Source: Marasmius tenuissimus (taxonomy: Eukaryota > Basidiomycota > Agaricomycetes > Agaricales > Marasmiaceae). From it: 64,000 bases of DNA. Positions within the stretch are counted from its first letter, which is position 1, and the number at the start of each line of letters is the position of its first letter. The stretch lies in NCBI GenBank assembly GCA_029532415.1, contig JAQOTA010000071.1:1736001-1800000 (forward strand), read 5' to 3'. This document shows, piece by piece, positions 32,435 through 42,740 of this stretch. The notes under the pieces are model-generated. The model made no database searches. It was not told the origin of the DNA and saw only the letters and a program-made list of their open reading frames with translations. Both the position numbers and the translations under genes were made by a program.

Positions 32435-33488
32435 TCACATGGTAGTCACATGTTCAACAAGCTCATGTCGTCTTTCCTCCTTCACAGGCTCTGAAACCTT
32501 GATCCATTGCTCCTCGACATTAGCCATCACCCCCTCGATGATGGGCTGAAGGTTGAGCTTGATTCTGGCATGGGTGAGGAGCATGCCGATCAGAGTGTCG
32601 AACTTGGGTGGTTGCGGATGTATATCGGGAAGCCATTCATGAAGACTAGCTGTCATTCGGTCCGTAATCTTGTCCGTAAACTCATCAAAAGTTGGCTTCA
32701 GCTGGTTTTTCAAGGCAGCACACCAGTCTTCTTCCCTTGACCAGTTGACAATCCTAAACCAACCTACAGTGACTCATAGTCGTCAGACTGTCATCACCGT
32801 CACCAACTTGTCCCTTGTACTCACCCCGTCTAACTCTGATCTGGCGGATATGTGCACAACACTGCTCCAAGAGCGATGGCATGTCCTGATCGACCATCTC
32901 GGTCCCATTCCCCGCTTTCTCTGATTGCGCCATTTTCAGAAGGTCTTGAAGGAGTTCTATTTGCAACTCATTCAATATCTGATGAGCTTCTGAGTGCGCT
33001 GGTCAAACGATCACCCAGTTAGATTGAGAGACATAGAACATGGATGCCCAACTCACAAGGCTGAGGTCCATTCTCCGCTCCCTTCGTCTGCTGAACCCGC
33101 TGTACAAAGGTATTCACGCCTTTTAGGATGACGTTTTTGAGTCGCAGAAGGCTAGGTGAACTCATATTAGATATGCATATGCTGACTGCTTGAACTTGAA
33201 CGTACACTCCATAGTAGAGCCTAAAGGCGAGGTGACATAGAACAGCCATGATGTGGCTACTTGTGGCTAGATATAGACCAAAGATCAGACAAACTCTACA
33301 CATAGAGAACGGGGACGACACTCACCAAGGAGTATCATTCCTGCCAGGGCAGCAAAAACCAAGTGTACGGTTCTGTACGCGGGATTCTGGTCCTGAGACA
33401 GATAATTGGAAAGTGGTTCAAATGTTGACATTGTTGAAGGATGAATGGGTCCAGTACTTCCACTATTGTCATTGATAAGTAGAGTCAT
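32435..33488 (-). CDS. Hypothetical five-exon gene, membrane plus helical domain
   Basis: A consistent model on the minus strand starts at ATG 33488 (an alternative ATG is at 33431, MSTFEPLSNYL). The exons join with matching phase: ...FAALAGMILL / ATSSHIMAVLCHLAFRLYYG / LLRLKNVILKGVNTFVQRVQ / SHSEAHQILNELQIELLQDL / WFRIVNWSREEDWCAALKNQ, to the stop at 32435. The product is about 270 residues. One or two hydrophobic segments lie in the first third; the rest is helical and acidic. No premature stop is present, so it could be functional. I do not recognise a family. It is one of a series of same-strand genes here. Confidence 0.5.
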
Positions 33489-34244
33489 CCTAAACCAATA
33501 TCCGGATTTCGTGGTACTGACGCAGAGGTCACTTGGTCTCCCCGAGTTTTTTCCAGAATATCTATATACAACATTTGTGACTGAAAGTGTGCATTCAGGT
33601 CAGGGATAAAATCAAGGGGTGGATTGGAAACGGGATAAACAGGTGTACAAATTTTGCCTTTCGAGCGTGGGATGGATGGTTGGCACGTTCATGATACGAA
33701 GCACGCCCCATGGGTACACTCGGCAGACATTCTCCAGGGTCAACTTTGATCGCGACTCGAGGTTGATCCACAGTTGCGGTAACAATTTCCATCAAGTTCT
33801 CCCAGCCCTGAGCTTTCCTGTGATGGAAAGGGAAGCTGGTACTTTTGGGGGGCAGGCATTTTATGATTTTCGAGTCACCCCTGACTTGACCAATATGTAG
33901 AATCCAATAGTGTCTCTAGAATATGCCTGATGGCTGGGTGTAGAGTCAAAGGATTGGGCAAATACTGTGTACATCCAGGTTTTCGGGACAAGGGAATCAC
34001 GCTTACCGAATATGGACATTTCCAAGATCGATAGAGATTGGATGCGTCTGACGGCAGTGTTAGGAATAAATACAATCTTGTTGTTCAACCTGGAATTCTG
34101 AGACATATATGGTAAGTGATCTGATATACCCGAGTTCTATCCATGACAATGTACACATTGAAAACAAAATACCACCCAATGTGATCTTCATGCAGATGGT
34201 TCCTGTACTGTTTCAGGGAACCTGATGGTCTTGGATCTCACCCT
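33489..34244. other. Intergenic, with a degraded duplicate of part of the next gene
   Basis: Bases 33819-33900 resemble 34670-34750 (shared TTTGGGGGGCAGGCATTT and flanking similarity, roughly 70 percent by eye over 80 bp), which lies in the neighbouring gene. The rest has no supported coding sequence. Confidence 0.35.
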
Positions 34245-35199
34245 TCAACCGCCAGGAGGGTTTGCACGCGTCACATTGTTTGAATGATAGGGAGTGGCAT
34301 GGAGTTGTGCGGTGGCAGCCGGTCCGATGACATCCTCAGCCACACCCTCAACTTTGACAGTCCGAGCTTTGACATGAGGCTGATCCCCAGCAGCTGCAAT
34401 AACTGTTGCAGGAATTCCTTCAAGTTTCCCCAAAGCCTGGTTCATCATCTTCGTCCGTTTGTACTTGGCAAGCATATCAGCCTTTAACCACTTGGGCTTC
34501 CCATCACCACCCATCGCAAACCAGAGGTCTGCATACTGTGGATGAGGAAAGGCGGCTGCTCCCTTCTCTAGTGCCTCTCTGGGGACAACAAGCCAGTCAT
34601 CCTCGGTGTTGTAGACAAAGGCCTGTCGTATAGCCTCCTGATTTGGACCCTTTTTTACATCGTGGACCCAAATCCCCCCGATGGGGAAAGGAAGGTTGTC
34701 AGATTTGGGGGGCAGGCATTTCATAATCTCATCACTCTGACTGGCCCAATAACATCCTGACATGGTCTTGAGCGGCCCCTTGATTCCCATGAAGAGAGTG
34801 GAACCAGGCAGATGACTGTTGACAGGAAATTAGGTGGCTGGAAATGGAGTCTCTTCTCTGTGCCCAGTTTCAGAGCAGAACTTTGACACCACTTGGCTCA
34901 GGGAGCACTTACCACTTCACACTGGGAGTATTCCAAGTGGCATTTTTCACGCCTTTGTCCTGAATGACAGGATCAGGTTCTGGTCCACCTAAATTTGGGT
35001 TAGCAATTGATGCATGGAGCATTTGGAATCTCTGATGAACCTGTTTCACGTTTGATCCAGATGGTTCCCTCTTTGTCGTCCCTTTCATAAGTGATTTTGC
35101 CGAAGTTGATCTCGCAAAGGTCCTGTAGCGTATTGTTAAATTTGGGAAGTATGGACGTGGTAAGAATGTGGGCACCTTTGGCATATTGTTCAAGGGCAT
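34245..35199 (-). CDS. Hypothetical multi-exon gene, unrecognised
   Basis: The last exon on the minus strand (about 34817-34245) begins CHLPGSTLFMGIKG and encodes CLPPKSDNLPFPIGGIWVHD, DDWLVVPREALEKGAAAF and PQYADLWFAMGGDGKPKWLK. It joins, through GTAAGT (intron starting 34910), to GPEPDPVIQDKGVKNATWNT. That exon joins, through a GTTCAT...TTTAG intron, to DLCEINFGKITYERDDKEGT. The first exon lies before a TACAG acceptor near 35123 and was not defined, so the start at 35199 is only an outer limit. Alternating hydrophobic and charged residues suggest a small alpha/beta domain. It is on the same strand as its neighbours. No family recognised. Confidence 0.45.
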
Positions 35200-35373
35200 T
35201 GTGACTCCCTTACGAGCATTGTCTTGAACTTAATATACACATATTTCAAGCTGTTTCGACATGCGGTAGAAGTATGTTCATGGATAGCTATGTATTCAAC
35301 ATTGTGCAAGCATGCAGATCGGGTACTACGTATCCAGTCTGTTTGGCATTGATCTAGTCCGTGCAGCATCAAT
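35200..35373. other. Short spacer before the WD40-like gene end
   Basis: Likely holds the 5' exon or promoter of the gene ending at 34245. Nothing definite is seen. Confidence 0.25.
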
Positions 35374-38013
35374 CTAGACCTCACTGCTACAGCTCTGGCC
35401 CAAGGAGCAAGTCAAAGAAGGGATAGTGAGAAGTTTCAGGGTCGCCATGGAAGAATGCATCCTCGCAAGAGGGCTAGCGGCTCGGGTAATGACCACAGTG
35501 CTTGTTACTGTGGCAAGTGGCTGCACGACCGACATTTGTACTGTGGGCTTGTTACATCCATGCATCTTACCCTGGTCTATCTCACCTAGTCACGTCACAC
35601 TTGGCTAGTCACATCACCCCCGGACCCATTCCGAGTATTTCCAGGTATTTCCGGGCTATTATTCCAGCTCATTCCAACACTATTCCATCCCCAGCACTCA
35701 ACCTTCACTTCCGCAGTTCAGTCTCTCACACCAAGTCCATTCCTGGAACCTCCGCCACTTCCGCTTCCGCTTCCGGGACTCTTTCCATCTTATTCTGACT
35801 TATTCTGACTTACTTATCTCCGACTTCCGAGATATTCCCACGCTCACTTATTCTAGTCATATCTTCATTCCATCACGCACATATTCATTTCTGGTTCATT
35901 TCCCTTCCGGTACATTCCTCCCTGTGTTTGACTTCCATATGATACATCAACCTTTCCCACACTTGACTCACTTATCATTCATTCATTTACTATAACCCTA
36001 TATAAGCTCTATACTTCTATCCTGTATGAAAAGACTCGAAATCAACCAGGTTTCAATCTGGGTCAATCCCCATCATGACTCTAATGTCTTTCCTTCTCTC
36101 TCGCAACTTGTCCTCTTAGTCTAGTAGAAGGACAGCTCAGTTCATGGTGCTGTTGGCAAAACCTTCAGCTACTGTCTGCTCTAGATCTGTTGCTCCCACA
36201 CTCCTTCATCTTATCTCCTTCCTATCCATCCATCCAACAGCATATAAAATCCCATATCTTATCTTATCCCTATCCGATCCGCACAATCCTAACAGGGCTG
36301 AGCGGCAGCTGAGTCTGACGAAACAGTTTCCTGTGTCTGTTTCAAAAGCTCTGTGAAGCTAGCAGTCCCTTCTTGAGCCCAATTTGATAAAGCCTGGCCG
36401 GCTCTACCAACGAGTGACAGGCTCTTTGATACCAGAGGACGCCAGTCTATCAAAGGGACCAGGGTCATCTGACTGATGAGACAGAAAAGCATGATGTGAA
36501 CGAGATGCCAGTATAGCCTGGACCATGCCGCCGTACCAACCCACTTACAATATTTTCAGCAGGAGGTATACGCGAGTATCAGAGGAAGCGACTCACATAT
36601 AATAGGTTCCACCAACTGTAAGAAGGAGGGATGTGCCACAATTCGACACATGTATCTTGTCCTCGACCTCGGTCACCTGTGGCAATGAGATGGAGATTGT
36701 CTCGTGACCAATAAGCCTAAATTTGGGTGAGTGAGGTGACTTTGCGAAGTTGGAATGACAAACGTTTACTGGCGCAACAACTTTGGCTGGAGATTTCAGG
36801 TGAGCGAGCGAGTAGACAGTGAATTTGTTTCTATCCTACCTTTGGTATGATCCAACACCTGAGCAAGCTCCTTCGTGGTTGCATTGATGAGGAAAGGCTG
36901 ACCAAAGTTGCTTCCAACAAGGATCTCTTTACCTGCTCATATGTATTGAACGTCCTGCACCATATTGATATTGCTGGAGGTGGGGAAGTCAAAGTTGATC
37001 ATGTCAGTCTCCCGTAAATACGCACAACGAGTGGAATAGATGTTGATGCCGTCATAGAGGTTCCAAGCCACTATGTAGGCACCGTTGTGTGACAGCGCTG
37101 CCTTGGAACTGGCGCTGCACGTCATCAACAAGATTGTGGTGTTTGTTGAGGTACTCACATTCTGTTAACTGTGGGGATTGACCATGATACGGAAGTGGAA
37201 GTGTTGTCTTCGGAAATTTTGTAGCATCTACAAATGGTTATAGAACGATAATCGGAAAACGAAGATGAACAAACCTGATTCCGTGGTTGAGATAGCATAT
37301 GATCACTTTGTTACGCCCTTGAGGGATAAATACATTGACCAGCGAAGGCTCCTTTATATCGAAACGAATAGGAGTATATTTGAACGGTGGAGGTCTGATT
37401 TCGCATAATAGTTGCCAGATGGCTACAATGAGGTATGTCAATCCTGGTTTGTATTGTATGGTAAAAAGTCACTGTACCACTGCTACAGCGCTGATATATA
37501 TTGACCGTCGATCCGTAAGCCACAAAAAGCCTTTTCTTGTGCCTGTGGAAAGTGAGGGTCTGAGTTGCTCGTCCCAGGTCAATTAACTCCATGGCGGACA
37601 TCTTTTCCGGCCCAGCCTTGATCCATCAAAGGAGCTGTTGTCTAAGCATGAGTAGGATGGACTCAAAAATTGCTCTGGTCACGTACTGGAAGGGACAAGG
37701 AGGATCTGTGAGCATCCGGATACCTTATGACCCGCCCATCTTGCGTTCCGACAATTAGTTCATATCCAAGTCCCCAAACAGCCACCAAGGGAGTGCTTTC
37801 AGGGCATTCCATAACGCGAGTTGTGAAAGATGACATCTTGTTCCCGTCTTCTGTTTGGAAGACTGTGATGAGTGGTTCGAGGGAGCAGACCACTAGATAC
37901 TTGCCATCAGGGGAGAAACTGAGAGAACTGATGGAGTTGTTGAATCCTGTCAAGGTCAACTTGAGAGTATATTCCTTGCATTCTGTATGCATTGCTGTCA
38001 ATGAAGCTATCAA
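35374..38013 (-). pseudogene. WD40-like beta-propeller gene broken by a solo LTR
   Basis: The first exon starts at or near ATG 38013 and contains a WD40-style unit: SISSLSFSPDGKYLVVCSLE followed by PLITVFQTEDG. Later exons give FHRHKKRLFVAYGSTVNIYQ, SHNGAYIVAWNLYDGINIYS, GKEILVGSNFGQPFLINATT and AYWSRDNLHLIATGDRGRGQ, each like a propeller blade. The C-terminal exon (36492 downward) is cut at 36295 by a solo LTR, whose first bases supply a TAG. The remainder of the same frame lies at 35549-35374. Removing the LTR and one duplicate of GGGCT joins the halves in frame. Some inner introns (near 37640-37700) could not be placed cleanly. Propellers of this kind are protein-binding scaffolds; the partner is unknown. 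Confidence 0.55.
35550..36294 (+). mobile_element. Solo LTR, family A (745 bp)
   Basis: Same ends as the copy at 11588-12353 (TGTTACATCC...ATCCTAACA). Flanked by a perfect duplication GGGCT (35545-35549 and 36295-36299). Inserted in the coding sequence of the minus-strand WD40-like gene. Confidence 0.92.
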
Positions 38014-38180
38014 TAAATGAGCCAGGAAAGAGAGAATGGGGGGATGAAGTTACAATATTGGGCGGACAACCAGCTGATGTCTATAGGCTGCTGTGCAAGT
38101 GCCTCAACTCCTCCTACCCTGGGCCTTCTGGTCCTGACCACATTGTTGAACCTGATGGTTACTGAAGAGGCCGGTAAAAG
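38014..38180. other. Upstream region of the WD40-like gene
   Basis: Short non-coding stretch between the propeller gene start and the LTR at 38181. Presumably held its promoter before the LTR arrived. Confidence 0.3.
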
Positions 38181-38626
38181 TGTTACGAATCTACCTACTA
38201 TTCTTCACTTTCCTGGTCCCTTGGTCAACATCCCTTTGTTTCCACTTCTTTTCGCACAGATACATGTCCCAGCATCACTGTATGATCTCCATTTCATTCT
38301 ATGATGTTCCATATCATTCTTTCCTTGATATATTGTTACCTGTGTTTCCCACTGATGTGTACATGGTCCCCTTTGATCAGATCCATAGATACATCATTTA
38401 TCTCTTTGCAGTTCATTCCCATGATCAGTATACAGCTTGGGACTGTCATATATACTCATGGTCACTTTTAGATAGTTCCCCAGCTTGTCCATTTCATCCA
38501 TACTGCTTGCCTAGCTTGTGCTATGTTGAGGGTGTACTTGCTCAATAACTATCTCTTTCACCCTTGATCCCTAGTCCCAGATTGGATGGCCTGAGAGGTT
38601 CCCAGTCACAGAGGCCGTTCATGACA
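38181..38626 (+). repeat. LTR, family E (446 bp), no matching target duplication
   Basis: Starts TGTTACGAATC and ends CATGACA, similar to the LTRs at 29514-29977 and 9001-9311. Flanking pentamers AAAAG and GTGGA do not match, so this is either one LTR of an element whose rest was lost or the product of recombination between copies. An internal TATATACTC lies near 38449. Confidence 0.75.
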
Positions 38627-40256
38627 GTGGACCATTGGGATACAAAATGGAAGGCTAGCTCCACGCATGCGCAGGAGTATTATCGTAGAGACAAGCTAGT
38701 GAAGCTAGTTAGCAGAATGAAGAACAAAACCAATTGGAACACCGACCTTGCGTTCCGATTCCTGGATGACAAGTACCCCATATTTCTGGGACATAACCCA
38801 CCAAAGACCGTGGCTCAGAACCACCAGTAATTTCCTCCAGTGGCTCCAGGTCTCAAATAAGGCCAAGAAGAGGAAGAGAGGAACTGAGGAGGAGGACTGC
38901 GATTTGGAAGAAAGCAAGGTGATTGACTCAAACGAGCCAAACCCAAACATTGCACAACATTGCATGCATCATGGAGACGGCCAAGTCGTATCTCTAACAC
39001 TAGGTATTGTATCTGAACATCCATAGTAATCAGTAAAGTACTAGTTAGTTAATGCTGTAGCCCACAAACCTCTAGATTTGAATAATTACTGTTGATCGGT
39101 CTGACCGCTTAGCACTTGAAGATGTGAGTTTTCACACTCTTGATCGAGGTCTAAACATACAAGAGGTAAGGCTGCATCCTGGTACGGGCGAAAGAGAGAT
39201 CGACAACCTTGGCAGTGTTCCTGTTGAGTGGAAAGGACAACAGTACGTCCAGGACTCCATGCCACTGACCTCGGTGGTGCAAGAGTTCCTGTGCAAACTG
39301 TTTGAAATCAATTTTTGATATGAGTTAGTTGCGCTCGACAGACTCATCAACACCACCTCCATGTCAAAGAGCGAGTGGGAGCAAGAGGTTCTCAGAACCA
39401 TTCCCTACTTCAACAGCTCATTGATTCCGCAATGGAGTTTGTACCCCGATACAGGGTGTGGTCGTGAAGGGTTCACCTCCGAGAGCATCAGCATGCAGCG
39501 GGCCATGTTGCTAGGGCTGTATCGAGTGATGGAGGGTTGGAACGGGGGCAAGTACGCTATGCCACGGCCCCTCGTGGAGGGTGTGGTAGTGTTGCCAGCG
39601 GCTCGGCTCTAGCTACGGCTCAAGCGGTTCAGAGCCGGACCGGGCCAAAGCCACTCCGGTAAAACAGCTCACCGAGAGCCGTTTTACCAGAGCAGCTCAG
39701 AACCGGTTCTGAGCTGGCTTAGCCAGTTGGAGCCACCACAATATTATTTTTTTTCAATCCCCTGTCCTTAGCCCACCAGAGACTCTGAGAAGTGCGTAGA
39801 AGGTCCATCAGCTCTCCCAGGATACAGAAGAACATTAATTTTGGTACAAATACAGTAAATGTACCATTGGATGTCCTGGCCTTGGCGTGGGAAAACCTAC
39901 CCACCCCTGGGTCGCCACGTGCAGGGACAGTTGGGCTGACAACTAGACCCACAGTCACCTCCCAGAAACTGTACTTTCAATACAGACTAGCCCAAATGAA
40001 GTTGACACTTAGTTTTTTGGTGCTTACATGTCCTGTAATAAATTATTTTTTTGAACAGCTCGAGGAGCCAAGCTGATCCCTGTCAACAGCTCCCAGAGCC
40101 GCAGCTCGGTTTGAGCTGCGGCTCAAGAGCCAGAGCCAAGCCGAGCTGACTGTTGGCAACACTAGGATGTGGATGTCCTGAAGTACTGGGAGAGGGAGGC
40201 AACAGAGCAGGAGGTCTTCCAGTACGAGAAGGGCCTTGCCCACCATTACGTATCTT
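38627..40256 (+). pseudogene. Decayed ORF interrupted by a hAT-like element
   Basis: Plus-strand coding-like blocks follow each other: DHWDTKWKASSTHAQEYYRR and WNTDLAFRFLDDKYPIFLGH; a Lys/Glu-rich SNKAKKRKRGTEEEDCDLEE; FHTLDRGLNIQEVRLHPGTG and PVEWKGQQYVQDSMPLTSVV; then YELVALDRLINTTSMSKSEW, HFNSS-like YFNSSLIPQWSLYPDTGCGR and SMQRAMLLGLYRVMEGWNGG. Stops between blocks show decay or missed introns. The last block is cut at 39586 by the hAT-like element and resumes at 40165 as DVLKYWEREATEQEVFQYEK, ending at about 40256. I do not recognise the family. It could be a transposon-borne gene. Confidence 0.4.
39587..40164. mobile_element. Non-autonomous hAT-like element, copy 1 (578 bp)
   Basis: Ends are inverted: TAGTGTTGCCA at 39587 and TGGCAACACTA ending 40164. 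The flanks are an 8-bp duplication, GGGTGTGG (39579-39586) and GGATGTGG (40165-40172), 7 of 8 matching, the size typical of hAT elements. Both ends are packed with GGCTC/GAGCC repeats and include a perfect 20-bp palindrome GCTCAGAACCGGTTCTGAGC at 39695-39714. The core is AT-rich with no transposase. A second copy is at 46582-47463. Confidence 0.85.
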
Positions 40257-40350
40257 CCTTTAGTTCAGTCTTTGGTAGAGCACCGTTACTCCCCCACAAG
40301 CTCTGATCACCCTTGCTTGTTTTTTTTTTGTCGCCTGTACCACTGCTTGA
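40257..40350. other. Short spacer with T tract
   Basis: Contains a run of about 10 T at 40320-40329. Nothing else recognised. Confidence 0.3.
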
Positions 40351-40673
40351 TGTTGAATCCGTGGACTATAATTAGATCCCGGTATATCCGAAGTCCCAGT
40401 TCATACTTCCCGCCACTGTATTATGCGGGACAATGCATTCGCTATTGTTCTATTCTTCATTTGATTCATTATGCTCATATGTACAATTTCTATTGTCATC
40501 CTTATATGGTAACTCTATTGTATCTTCATGTATATAAGCTCGTAGTTCTCTACCTGAATCTACAGTGTGCTTGAGCTTCTACGTCTCGCCTCTATCTCTC
40601 TAAACTCCTCTCTGGTAAGTAGTAGTGTAGCCATGTTGTAGTCCTCTGCGCTAGGCGTCATGCCGGCTCATCA
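40351..40673 (+). mobile_element. Solo LTR, family F (323 bp)
   Basis: Starts TGTTGAATCCGTGG and ends GGCTCATCA. Flanked by a perfect 5-bp duplication CTTGA (40346-40350 and 40674-40678). A TATATAAGCTC box lies near 40531. The start resembles the copia LTR of this window (TGTTGAATCC), but the rest differs, so it is a separate copia-like family. No other copy is in the window. Confidence 0.8.
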
Positions 40674-40678
40674 CTTGA

Positions 40679-41317
40679 TTGCAATTCTACGAATGCCAAG
40701 TCCATTACCACTATCTGTCTGCGTGATAATCCGCTCAATCTCAGACTTTTCCTCATCTTCCCTTCTCTCTCTTCACTCACAACCTCCTCTTGCTATGGGA
40801 ACTCTGGGGCTCTTCACAGCCTATGAACAGGCAAAGAAGACGATGACGTTGAAAGAGCTGGCAGTGAGAAAGGGGTATTTGCCAAACAAATGCAACAAGC
40901 GTTCTTTGTGATTAGGGATCAGTCCAAGGTATGTGCTCTAGAGTTTTCATGAGTTTTGCACTAACAACACAACTCAGCGTTCTCCTCAACAACTACAAGG
41001 CTGCGTGTGCGGTTGACAGGACATTGACACTGACTGAGAGCCTCATACGTACTCTAGCATGTTTCAATGAAGCTCCAGTTGCCCTTGTCTTTGTCTCTGA
41101 TGGTGCAAATTGTCCCGCGTTGATGCACAATCTGGCAGTCGAGTCACAAGATCCCATTGTGCAGGTATCAAAGCACTATCCACCTCACGATATTGATCTT
41201 CTTTCACAACTCAGCTCATTCTCACTGCGTCCGGATTCTGGACAGACTGAATGGGGAATCCAGACAGGCAGAATGATGCTGAGTTTTAGGCGCTCTAACA
41301 TGCAGGGAACATTCTGA
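40679..41317 (+). CDS. Possible two-exon gene, unrecognised
   Basis: A frame around 40795-40910 (MGTLGLFTAYEQAKKTMTLK, then ELAVRKGYLPNK) is followed by a GTATGT donor at about 40929 and an ACTCAG acceptor at 40978. The next frame runs VLLNNYKAACAVDRTLTLTE to the stop at 41315, including LACFNEAPVALVFVSDGANC. Frames on the two sides do not join cleanly because the first ends in a stop at about 40911. It may be a pseudogene. No domain recognised. Confidence 0.28.
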
Positions 41318-41779
41318 ATGTTTGTCGCATGCTTGCCGCCCCACTCCTCGGCTGAAAGATTGTGTTTTAGCAAGATTTCAGTGGGCCGGAGACTCAAAGA
41401 AAGCCCCAAGTTTTCGAGACGCTTCAGCATGATAGAATTGATTCTAAAGCTTGAACTATTCACTGTATATTTAGGCTCCCAGTATCAGCCCAATGTATCA
41501 TCTTTTCCTAGGACATCTCGCTGCTGAGAATTTCACCAAAACTTTACATTTTCCTGTGAAATTAGAACATTGGATCCAGCTGCAAAGTACTGAATTTTAG
41601 CAATGTTGTCACTCGACCAATACCCCGCTGAAAGTTCAATGTTTAGAAGATCTTTTGAGCCAGGAAAATCACTCTGAAAGTTCAAATTTTGATGGGATTC
41701 CCTCACCATAGATTCTACCTAAGTTTTGGTGCATTAGAGACGTTTTCCCCATGGAAAAATCCCTCTAACATGACCAAAT
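41318..41779. other. Intergenic, nothing recognised
   Basis: AT-rich sequence with recurring CTGAAAGTTCAA at about 41630 and 41690, perhaps an old duplication. No coding signal. Confidence 0.35.
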
Positions 41780-42142
41780 TTATCTAGTGTCAGGAGTCGG
41801 CTTTTTCAGAGGAATAAGAGGCGAGGATGCACCTGGAGCCTTAAAGGCATTGACTTCCTTCGATGCTCCAGCATCTGCAGCAACTCTACCAATGGTGGTA
41901 GATGTGGTAGTCGTTTGGAAATGAGTGACATAGTTCCCCGGGCGAGTGTTCTTCCAGCATGTAGCTTCTGCCCTGCGACTCAAATACTCATTCTGCAACT
42001 CTACAGCCCACTTCTTGTATCCCTCTAATCCTTTTGGCCTTGGGTATGTCCCAGACACCCAATCAACTAGCTTGGGATGAAGTCCACACTTGAAGAAGAG
42101 CAAAAGTGCCTTCTCCCCCAGCTTAGGTACAGCTGCATGTCG
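41780..42142 (-). pseudogene. Gag fragment of Ty3/gypsy type
   Basis: The minus strand encodes GEKALLLFFKCGLHPKLVDW, then YPRPKGLEGYKKWAVELQNE, then LSRRAEATCWKN and a Thr/Pro-rich tail to the stop at 41780. This resembles the retrotransposon-gag region of fungal Ty3/gypsy elements (FKxGLHP...tyPxP..LdgWkk.A...). The upstream part is cut at 42143 by the end of copia copy 2. Only about 120 residues survive. Confidence 0.45.
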
Positions 42143-42170
42143 TGTTGAATCTGGACTCCCGGATTCAACA
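42143..42170. repeat. 28-bp palindromic LTR remnant of copia copy 2
   Basis: Where the 3' LTR should begin, there is only an imperfect inverted repeat: TGTTGAATCTGGA on one arm and CCGGATTCAACA on the other. Each arm resembles the LTR start TGTTGAATCC. The polypurine tract is intact beside it (42171-42182). Confidence 0.75.
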
Positions 42171-42211
42171 CTCCCCCTCGCTAAGTGCGGCACAAGTAGA
42201 GTACGAAGCGT

Positions 42212-42740
42212 CTATTCAGACGAATAAAATTCAAGTCCAAGATGTTCTCTAAAATCGGAGAACTTGACATGACCCAAATTCTTGGTAAACATGTCCGCAG
42301 GATTGTAGGCACCGTCAATAAAGAAAAGATCAACCTTACAGTCTGAAACACATTTGCGAATGTAATGATAGCAAATATCAATGTGTTTGGTGCGACATTC
42401 TTGATCTGGGTTAGAGGCAATGAAAATCAAGCCTTGATTGTCTCCACATATGGGTATGGGAGTCATATCAATCCCAAGTTCAGAGAGTAACTGTCGAATC
42501 CACACAGCCTGACAACTACAGTTGGATGGCGCCATGTATTCAGCTTCAGTGGATGAAAGCGCAACAGTCTTCTGGGCGTGTGATTGCCAACTTGAAGAAA
42601 TAGCCCATGATCGACCGACGCTTGATAGGATCAGCAGCCCAATCAGAATCAGTGAATGCTAGTAGACCTCTGTCAGAGGCTCCATTATAGACCAATGCAT
42701 AGTCTGGAGTTCCTGCAAGATAGCAGCAAATATAAAGCAC
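42212..42740 (-). pseudogene. Copia copy 2 RNase H segment
   Basis: Contains DSDWAADPIKRRS at the upstream end and GDNQGLIFIASNPDQECRTK downstream, to the stop at 42212. A 20-bp deletion between two TTGGCA repeats (retained sequence at 42585-42590) removes part of the region after GYFFKLA and shifts the frame. The conserved STEAEYMA segment is partly lost. Confidence 0.75.

Noticed and set aside
38627..40256. Call of the interrupted ORF as a KDZ-type transposase
   Set aside because: Some agaricomycete transposons carry similar-looking ORFs, but no catalytic motif could be found; left as unknown.
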